Below, in pieces: positions 33,887-40,191 of a stretch of 64,000 nt of DNA. Made by a program: the position numbers and the translations under genes. The DNA lies in the NCBI RefSeq assembly GCF_044466355.1, contig NZ_JBITMQ010000009.1, forward strand, positions 124,001 to 188,000, in the 5' to 3' direction. Numbering within the stretch: position 1 is the stretch's first letter; each line of letters starts with the position of its first letter. The notes under the pieces were generated by a model. That model saw nothing but the letters and a program-made list of their open reading frames with translations. It was not told the DNA's origin and ran no database searches. The DNA comes from Actinophytocola sp044466355. GTDB lineage: Bacteria; Actinomycetota; Actinomycetes; Mycobacteriales; Pseudonocardiaceae.

Positions 33887-34277
33887 CGGTCTTCCTGAAC
33901 GCTGCCTCGATCTCTTCCTCGCTGAACCCGTACGCACGAGCAGTGTCCCCGAGTTGAACAGCGAGCTTCTTGAGACCGGTGATGTAGTCGTTGATCCGGT
34001 TCCGGTACGAATCCTCGTCGTTGATCAGGAGGTCGTTCCACGCCGCCGCCATCCGGGTGCTCACCTGGTCGTTGCCCGGCGGGTTCACCTCCAGGTCTCG
34101 ACGGATGTCCTTGACCTGTTCTTTGAGGGAGTCAGCCTGGGACTCGACGATGCGAGCAGCGGCCAGGACGTTGTCCTTGTTCACCGTGAAGGTGCCTGAG
34201 CCGAGGCTTCTGGTGGCCTCGTTGACCTGCTTGAAGGCGGCGTTGATGCCTCGGCCTATGTCGCCGGCGAGATACAT
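33879..34277 (-). CDS. WXG100-like helical protein, first gene of the ESX operon
   Basis: 132 residues, no signal peptide. Sequence MYLAGDIGRGINAAFKQVNE, then NVLAAARIVESQADSLKEQV, MAAAWNDLLIND and a long final helix. The hairpin-like heptads and W at the helix turn resemble WXG100/PE-type proteins, but a W-x-G is lacking. ATG 34277 has GGGAG about 8 nt upstream. It opens a six-gene operon running 34277-29729. A -10-like TAGCCT at 34327-34322 and a palindrome at 34295-34307 lie upstream. Confidence 0.72.
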   Translation of the reverse strand: MYLAGDIGRGINAAFKQVNEATRSLGSGTFTVNKDNVLAAARIVESQADSLKEQVKDIRRDLEVNPPGNDQVSTRMAAAWNDLLINDEDSYRNRINDYITGLKKLAVQLGDTARAYGFSEEEIEAAFRKTGA

Positions 34278-34294
34278 CCCGTTCGCTCCCCACT

Positions 34295-34307
34295 GATCGT
34301 GACGATC
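34295..34307. promoter_or_regulatory. Palindrome in the leader of the ESX operon
   Basis: GATCGTGACGATC is a perfect 6-1-6 palindrome between the candidate -10 (TAGCCT at 34327-34322, minus strand) and the first start codon at 34277. It could bind a repressor of the operon; no protein is assigned. Confidence 0.4.
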
Positions 34308-34400
34308 CGGTCTCTTTCTGCAGGCTACCAACGGCGCGCGGCACCCACCTGAACTTTGACGAAGAACTGGTGCGTCCGGTTCCGCTGATCGGCTGAACCG

Positions 34401-35657
34401 TCACTGTGCGGTGATCTCGCCCTTCGCCGCGCGGGTGGCTATGTCCGTGCGGTGGTGCGAGCCGGCCAGGTGTACGTCCTCTACCAGGCGGTACGCGTCG
34501 GCGCGGGCTTCGGACAGGGTTGGGCCTGTGCCCACCACCGACAGGACGCGGCCGCCCGCGGACACGATGGCGCCGTCGTCGCGGCGGCGGGTGCCCGCGT
34601 GGAGGACGCCGTGGGCCTCCGCGCCGGTGATGACGTCGCCCGAGCGGGCCCGGCCTGGGTAGCCCTCCGCGGCGACGACCACCGTGACCGCGTAGCCGTC
34701 GTGCCATTCGAGGGGTGGGTGGTCGGCCAGGGTGCCGGTCGCGACCGCGTTCAGCAGGCCTGCCAGCGGGGTGCGGAGCAGGGCCAGCACGGCCTGGGTC
34801 TCCGGGTCGCCGAAGCGGCAGTTGAACTCGATGACCTGCGGGCCCGCGCTGGTGAGCGCCAGGCCCGCGTAGAGGAGACCGGAGAACGACGCCCCTCGGG
34901 CCGCCATCTCCTCCACCACCGGCTTGATGATCTTGGAGACGACCTCGTCGGCCAGGCCCGGCGGGGTCCACGGCAGCGGGGCGTACGCGCCCATGCCGCC
35001 CGTGTTCGGGCCCGCGTCGTCGTCGCCAACGCGCTTGAAGTCCTGTGCGGGCAGGAGCGGGACGACCGTCGTGCCGTCCACGAGGCAGAAGAGCGACGCC
35101 TCCGGGCCGTCCAGGAAGGACTCCAGCAGGACCGGGTGGCCGCCGTCGAGGAGGGTCATGGCGTGGGTGCGGGCGGCGGCGAGGTCGGTGGTGACCGCCA
35201 CGCCCTTGCCCGCGGCGAGGCCGTCGTCCTTCACGACCCACGTCGGGCCGAAGCGGGCGAGGGCGGCGTCGAGCTTGGCCGGGTTGTCGACGATCTCGCT
35301 GTGCGCGGTCGGGACGTTCGCCGCGGCCATGACGTCCTTCGCGAACGCCTTCGAGCCCTCGATGCGGGCCGCGGCGGCCGACGGGCCGAAGCACGCGATG
35401 CCCGCCGCGCGGACGGCGTCCGCGGCACCCGCGACGAGCGGCACCTCCGGACCGACGACGACCAGGTCGGCGCGCCACTCCCGCGCGGTCGCGACCACGG
35501 AGGCCGGGTCGGTCACGTCGGCGCCGTAGGACTCGGCGACCGCCGCCGTGCCCGCGTTGCCGGGGGCACACGCCAGGGCCGTAACCGCAGGGTCGTGGGA
35601 GAGGGCGAGCACGAGCGCGTGCTCGCGCGCACCGGACCCGATCACCAGGACACGCAC
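34401..35657 (-). CDS. purD: Phosphoribosylamine--glycine ligase (GAR synthetase)
   Basis: 418 residues, ATP-grasp enzyme of purine synthesis step 2. Landmarks: MRVLVIGSGAREHALV, ACAPGNAGTA, WVVKDDGLAAGKGV, the metal-binding FNCRFGDPETQ (near 285), and PAQDFKRVGDDDAGPNTGGMGAY. The start is GTG 35657 with TACGCT at 35670-35665, 7 nt upstream, so the mRNA is probably leaderless. Monocistronic, upstream of the ESX operon promoter. Confidence 0.98.
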   Translation of the reverse strand: MRVLVIGSGAREHALVLALSHDPAVTALACAPGNAGTAAVAESYGADVTDPASVVATAREWRADLVVVGPEVPLVAGAADAVRAAGIACFGPSAAAARIEGSKAFAKDVMAAANVPTAHSEIVDNPAKLDAALARFGPTWVVKDDGLAAGKGVAVTTDLAAARTHAMTLLDGGHPVLLESFLDGPEASLFCLVDGTTVVPLLPAQDFKRVGDDDAGPNTGGMGAYAPLPWTPPGLADEVVSKIIKPVVEEMAARGASFSGLLYAGLALTSAGPQVIEFNCRFGDPETQAVLALLRTPLAGLLNAVATGTLADHPPLEWHDGYAVTVVVAAEGYPGRARSGDVITGAEAHGVLHAGTRRRDDGAIVSAGGRVLSVVGTGPTLSEARADAYRLVEDVHLAGSHHRTDIATRAAKGEITAQ

Positions 35658-35732
35658 GATGAACAGCGTAGATGCCGTCCTGGTCGGGATCGCCGCCAGG
35701 GCTCTCTCGTCACAACGTCCCGGAAGACGCTT

Positions 35733-36722
35733 TCAGGACGTCAGTGCTTGTTCTGCTCCTGGGTGGAGTTTCACCGGGGCCGTCTCCACCGCGGTCTCGC
35801 GGTCCAGGGCGTTCGCGGCCTTGTGGACCTTCGCGAGGTCCGCCTTCTTGTCGAAGATCAGGTTGGTGATGGCGCACGCGTTGCCCGCCGGGAAGTCGTT
35901 CGTGACCAGCAGCAGGTTCGGGACCACGATCGTCGGGACGTCGGCGGGCAGGCCGTACGTGTCGGCCGGGATCGCGCCGTCCTCGTAGACCTCGTTGACC
36001 TTCTTCATGTTCTCCAGCAGGTCGCTGATGTCCAGGAACTTCACGTCCTCGCCGAGGGACGTCGTCAGGTCGGTCAGTTCCGGGGTCGGCAGGCCGCCGG
36101 ACCAGAACAGGCCATCGATCTGGCCCGACTTCATCTGGTCCACGGTCGGGCGCAGGGCCAGGCGTTGCGCGGAGATGTCCGACTGCGACAGGCCCGCTGC
36201 CTCCAGGAGGCGGTTCGCGATGACCTCCGTACCCGACTTGGGGGAGCCCGTCGAGATGCTCTTGCCCTTCATGTCGGCGACGCTGTCGATGCCGCTGTCC
36301 GCGCGTACGACCACCTGCGTGTAGTTCGGGTAGATGCGCGCCAGCGCGGCTATGTCCTGCGGTTTCCCTTCGAAGGCCGCCTTTCCCTCGACCGCGTCGG
36401 CGGCGGTGTCGGCCAGGGCGAACGCGATGTCGTAGTCGCCCGCCACCAGCTGCTGGATGTTCTGCACCGACGCGCCCGTCTCGGCCGCGTTGGCCTTCAG
36501 CGGGGTGTTGTTGCTGATCAGCTGCGCCAGGCCGCCGCCGAGCGTGTAGTAGACACCTCCGGTGTTGCCGGTCGCGATGGTGATCCGGCCCTCGCCCGCC
36601 TCGCAGCTGCCGGACGCCTGGTCAGCCGAGTTGTTCGTCTGCTTGCCGCCGCACGCCGCTGTCACCAGCAACACCGCCAGTGCCGCCAACGCCTTCGTCG
36701 CGATCTTCGCCGGTCGCATCAT
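35733..36722 (-). CDS. TAXI-family TRAP transporter solute-binding lipoprotein
   Basis: 329 residues. The signal peptide ends VTAACGG (lipobox, Cys24), after which the TAXI fold begins GEGRITIATGNTGGVYYTLGGGLA; other marks are DIAFALADTA, GKSISTGSPKSGTEVIANRLL and FWSGGLPTP. It delivers an unknown substrate, often a carboxylate, to the fused TRAP permease encoded just upstream. ATG 36722 lies 4 nt after AGGAG; ATG 36719, 7 nt after it, is equally possible. The gene starts inside the permease gene, overlapping it by 101 nt. Confidence 0.9.
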   Translation of the reverse strand: MMRPAKIATKALAALAVLLVTAACGGKQTNNSADQASGSCEAGEGRITIATGNTGGVYYTLGGGLAQLISNNTPLKANAAETGASVQNIQQLVAGDYDIAFALADTAADAVEGKAAFEGKPQDIAALARIYPNYTQVVVRADSGIDSVADMKGKSISTGSPKSGTEVIANRLLEAAGLSQSDISAQRLALRPTVDQMKSGQIDGLFWSGGLPTPELTDLTTSLGEDVKFLDISDLLENMKKVNEVYEDGAIPADTYGLPADVPTIVVPNLLLVTNDFPAGNACAITNLIFDKKADLAKVHKAANALDRETAVETAPVKLHPGAEQALTS

Positions 36723-38745
36723 CAGGCTCCTGTTCTTTCGGGGTTCGGCGGCCGAGCAGGTGCACGACGACCGCCACCACTGCGAAACCGACGCCGATCG
36801 CGATCGACAGCGGCTGCAGGTACAGCAAGAGCAACGCCGCGGGCACGCACAGCACCCGCTCCGGCCACCGCGCCGGTCCCACGAGCCAGCCGCCCGTGAC
36901 CACCGCCAGTGCGGCCACGCCGAGCGCGGACACCAGCACCACCCACAGCACGGTCACGAAACCCTGCTGCAGCAACAGGGCCGAGCCGTTGTCCGTCAGC
37001 ACGAACGCGAGCGGCACCAGGAACGCGGGCAACGTGTACTTCCACGTCTGCCACATCGTCCTGATCACCGAGCCGCCGGTGATCGCGGCCGCGGCGACCG
37101 CCGCCAGCGCGGTCGGCGGGGTGACCTCCGACAGCACCGCGTAGTAGAAGATGAACATCGCGACCTCGGCCGGTGCCACGCCGAGGTCCGACAGGGCGGG
37201 GCCGAGCACGACCCACGAGATGATGAACGACGCCGTCACCGGCACCGCGAGGCCGAGCACGCTCACCGCGACCGCCGCGAACACCACCGTCAGCATCAGG
37301 ATCACGGTCTCGTTCGACGCCAGTGCCCGCGCCGCGTCGACCAGTGCCGCCGCCAACTCCTGACCGAGGCCGGTCTTGGTGATCGTCGACGTGATCACGC
37401 CTGCCGCCGCGCACACCGCGATCACCGGCAGCGCGCCGCGGATGCCCTCCGCCAGCGAGTCGGCCACCGCCTTCAGCCAGGCCTGGAACGAGCCGCCCGT
37501 CACCAGTTGCGAGACCAACGCGAACAGCGCCGCCACCCCGGTCGCGTACACGACCGCGGTGAACGGCGGGATGTCCAGCGCCAGGAACACGACGATGATC
37601 GCCAGTGACGCGAAGTGGTAACCGCCGCGGAGCAGCAGCTTGCCGACCGGTGGGGTGTCGACGTCCACGGGCTTCGCGCCGAAGCGCCGCGCGTCGGCCT
37701 CCACCGCGAACACGATGCCGAGGTAGTACAGGACGGTCGGGACGATCGCCCACAGCAGCACCGTCAGGTACGACGTCTCCAGGTACTCGGCGATGATGAA
37801 CGCCGCCGCGCCCAGCGTCGGCGGCGACAGGATCGCGCCGATGCCCGACGCGGCGAGCAGGCCGCCCGCGTTCTCCTTGGGGTAACCCGCCTTCCGCAGC
37901 ACCGGCCACGTGATCGCGCCCAGGCTGACGGTGGTCGCGGTGCCGGAACCCGACACCGTGCCGAGCAGGAAACCCGACATGGCGGCGGTGCGGCCCGGTG
38001 CGGTGCGGGACCTGCGGAACGCGGCGAAGCTGATGTCCACGAAGAACTTCCCGGCGCCGGACGTCGACAGCACGGCGCCGTAGATCGTGAACAACACGAT
38101 GTACGTCGCGGCGACGTCGAGCGGGATGCCGTAGAAGCCGCTCTGGTCGTTGTAGAGCGCGTTCACGATCTGGCTGAAGTCGACGCCCGCGTGCGCGACG
38201 CCCCAGTTCTGCGGCAGGTAACCGCCGTAGTACGAGTACGCGAGGAACACCAGGCAGACGATCGGGAGCACCAGGCCCGTGGTCCGGCGCGTCGCCTCCA
38301 GGATCAGCACGAGCAGCAGCGCACCGGCCACGATGTCCGAAGTTGACAGAAGGCCCTGGCGGTCGAGGAAGGCGTCGAAGCCGCCGCCCGCGTCGCCGAT
38401 CGCGAGCGGCACGACCGGGTACAGGCCGACGACCAGCGCGATCGCCGCGAACGCCCAGTCGAGCGTGCCGGGGTTGTCCGGGTCGCGCGCGGTGCCGCGG
38501 GGGCGGTAGCACAGGAAGACCAGCGGCAACGTCAGCCCGAGGAAGATCACCAGGTAGTACTGGTTGCCCTTCGCGAAGGGCAGGAAGACCTGTTTGAGCA
38601 CCAGCAGCGCGACCGCGATCGACGCCGCCCAGACGAACCACTCCCAGCGGCCGGACAGCCGCCGGGCGGGGCGCTCCTCGTCGTGCTCACCGACCGCGAT
38701 CGCCGACGGGTCGGTGTCCATGTCTTCCGTAGACCTGGTCACCAC
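36622..38745 (-). CDS. TRAP transporter permease, fused DctQ-DctM type (4TM-12TM)
   Basis: About 707 residues with some 16-18 hydrophobic helices. Helices 1-4 form the small-subunit-like part (AIVALVVLKQVFLPF, LGLTLPLVFLCYR); the rest is DctM-like with SGFLLGTVSGSGTATTVSLG, SGIGAILSPPTLGAAAFI, VLGLAVPVTASFIISW and VLSEVTPPTALAAVAAAAI. It works with the TAXI lipoprotein in ion-driven solute uptake. The start is uncertain: GTG 38745 has GGTAGG 6 nt upstream; ATG 38721 is the alternative. The Asp/Glu/Gly-rich tail runs 101 nt into the TAXI gene. A GTGACA/TGTCAC palindrome lies 13 bp upstream. Confidence 0.9.
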   Translation of the reverse strand: MVTRSTEDMDTDPSAIAVGEHDEERPARRLSGRWEWFVWAASIAVALLVLKQVFLPFAKGNQYYLVIFLGLTLPLVFLCYRPRGTARDPDNPGTLDWAFAAIALVVGLYPVVPLAIGDAGGGFDAFLDRQGLLSTSDIVAGALLLVLILEATRRTTGLVLPIVCLVFLAYSYYGGYLPQNWGVAHAGVDFSQIVNALYNDQSGFYGIPLDVAATYIVLFTIYGAVLSTSGAGKFFVDISFAAFRRSRTAPGRTAAMSGFLLGTVSGSGTATTVSLGAITWPVLRKAGYPKENAGGLLAASGIGAILSPPTLGAAAFIIAEYLETSYLTVLLWAIVPTVLYYLGIVFAVEADARRFGAKPVDVDTPPVGKLLLRGGYHFASLAIIVVFLALDIPPFTAVVYATGVAALFALVSQLVTGGSFQAWLKAVADSLAEGIRGALPVIAVCAAAGVITSTITKTGLGQELAAALVDAARALASNETVILMLTVVFAAVAVSVLGLAVPVTASFIISWVVLGPALSDLGVAPAEVAMFIFYYAVLSEVTPPTALAAVAAAAITGGSVIRTMWQTWKYTLPAFLVPLAFVLTDNGSALLLQQGFVTVLWVVLVSALGVAALAVVTGGWLVGPARWPERVLCVPAALLLLYLQPLSIAIGVGFAVVAVVVHLLGRRTPKEQEPDDATGEDRDEGVGGTGGVAGDSGVRRQADEQLG

Positions 38746-38758
38746 CGGCAACCTACCC

Positions 38759-38772
38759 GTGACAGGTGTCAC
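38759..38772. promoter_or_regulatory. GTGACA-N2-TGTCAC palindrome, TRAP / GDPD divergent region
   Basis: GTGACAGGTGTCAC is a perfect inverted repeat in the 127-bp gap between the divergent TRAP permease and glycerophosphodiesterase genes. It could coordinate both; no regulator is assigned. Confidence 0.5.
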
Positions 38773-38872
38773 AAAGAAGATCGAATGCGTTATCGCTTCG
38801 TCACCTTCGGGTCCGACGAAGTTTGCCCGGATCGACGACGATCCGCGCGCCAATCGAGGCAAGGAGGAGACC

Positions 38873-39982
38873 GTGAGTTCGAAGTTACTGCGCATCGCCG
38901 TCACCGCGACGACGGCGTTGGCCGTGGTCAGCGCGGCGGCGCCCGCGACAGCGGACCGTGCCCCCGCACACGGTGACCAGGACAGCTTCACGATCGTCGG
39001 CCACCGCGGCGCGTCCGGCTACCGGCCGGAGCACACGCTGGCGTCCTACGAGCTCGCGGCGCGGATGGGGGCCGACTACATCGAGCCCGACCTCGTGACC
39101 ACGAAGGACGGTGTGCTGGTCGCCCGGCACGAACCGGAGATCGGCGGGACGACCGACGTGGCGGACCACCCGGAGTTCGCGGACCGCAGGACGACGAAGT
39201 CGCTGGACGGCGTGGACGTGACCGGCTGGTTCACCGAGGACTTCACGCTCGCGGAGCTGAAGACGTTGCGCGCGAAGGAGCGCATCCCGGACATCCGCCA
39301 GGAGAACACGCTCTACGACGGGCGCTACGAGGTCCCGACGTTCCAGGAGGTTATCGACCTGGCGAAGCGGTTGTCGCGGGAGCTGCACCGGGAGATCGGG
39401 ATCTACCCGGAGACCAAGCACCCGACGTACTTCCGCAAGCAGGGCCTCGCGCTGGAGCCCGCGCTGGTGCGGACGCTGAACCGCAACGGGCTGAACCGGC
39501 CGTCCGCGAAGGTGTACGTGCAGTCGTTCGAGGTCACGAACCTGATCGAGCTGAACCGCGTGCTGCGGGTGCCGCTGGTGCAGCTGACGTCGGGGTCCGG
39601 CGCGCCGTTCGACTTCGTGGACTCGGGCGACCCGAGGACCTACAAGGACATCATCTCGCCGGCAGGGCTGCGGGACGTGGCGAAGTACGCGAAGGGCCTC
39701 GGGCCGGAGAAGGGGCAGATCATCCCGCGTGACGCGGCGGGCAACCTGACGACGCCGACGACGCTGGTGGCCGACGCGCACCGGGCCGGGCTGGCCGTGC
39801 ACCCGTACACGTTCCGCGCGGAGAACGCGTTCCTGCCCGCGGACTTCCGCTCGTCGACGGTGCCGTCGGAGTACGGCGACATGATCGCCGAGATCGAGGC
39901 GTTCCGCGCGACGGGGATCGACGGGCTGTTCACCGACAACCCCGACGTCGCGGTGGCGGCCGAGCAGCTGGCCGCGGCCTGA
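38873..39982 (+). CDS. Secreted glycerophosphodiester phosphodiesterase
   Basis: 369 residues. The signal peptide (SSKLLRIAVTATTALAVVSAAAPATA) is followed by a GDPD domain: IVGHRGASGYRPEHTLASY (catalytic His and Arg), YIEPDLVTTKDGVLVARHEPEI (Glu and Asp metal ligands, catalytic His) and EIGIYPETKHPTYF. It hydrolyses glycerophosphodiesters to glycerol-3-phosphate and an alcohol outside the cell, scavenging phosphate or lipid headgroups. GTG 38873 has AAGGAGGAGACC directly upstream. Tandem DnaA boxes follow its stop. Confidence 0.93.
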   Translation: MSSKLLRIAVTATTALAVVSAAAPATADRAPAHGDQDSFTIVGHRGASGYRPEHTLASYELAARMGADYIEPDLVTTKDGVLVARHEPEIGGTTDVADHPEFADRRTTKSLDGVDVTGWFTEDFTLAELKTLRAKERIPDIRQENTLYDGRYEVPTFQEVIDLAKRLSRELHREIGIYPETKHPTYFRKQGLALEPALVRTLNRNGLNRPSAKVYVQSFEVTNLIELNRVLRVPLVQLTSGSGAPFDFVDSGDPRTYKDIISPAGLRDVAKYAKGLGPEKGQIIPRDAAGNLTTPTTLVADAHRAGLAVHPYTFRAENAFLPADFRSSTVPSEYGDMIAEIEAFRATGIDGLFTDNPDVAVAAEQLAAA

Positions 39983-39983
39983 G

Positions 39984-40056
39984 TTGTCCACAGCCGGGTG
40001 AGTTGTCCACAGACCGGGCCCCGCGGCCCGGTTCTGTCACCCCCACCCGGTAGACT
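39984..40056. repeat. Partial composite element D: tandem DnaA boxes and a PafBC-like motif
   Basis: DnaA boxes TTGTCCACA at 39984-39992 and 40003-40011 (19 bp apart) start directly after the GDPD stop. About 22 bp on is CTGTCACCC-N8-TAGACT (40034-40056), which keeps the TGTCR and TANNNT parts and the spacing of the PafBC motif but not its GTG. There is one rightward unit only and no GGAGGCC end block. Same setting as the other elements: between convergent genes. Confidence 0.5.
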
Positions 40057-40147
40057 GGCAAGGCGGGTAGCCCCCGGGATCGGGTGGGGGTTGCGTACCG
40101 GTGGTTCGCGAGTTCCGGCTCGTGGATCTTGGGGTTTGCGGGTTGTG

Positions 40148-40183
40148 AAGGCGCGTCCAGGGCGCATGCTCTGGACGCGCCTT
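40148..40183. terminator. Bidirectional terminator between GDPD and rph
   Basis: A 13-bp perfect stem (AAGGCGCGTCCAG at 40148-40160, complement at 40171-40183) with a 10-nt loop lies between two convergent genes, 8 nt before the end of rph. A-rich on one side and T-rich on the other, as expected of a two-way terminator. Confidence 0.75.
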
Positions 40184-40191
40184 CCTTGCCG

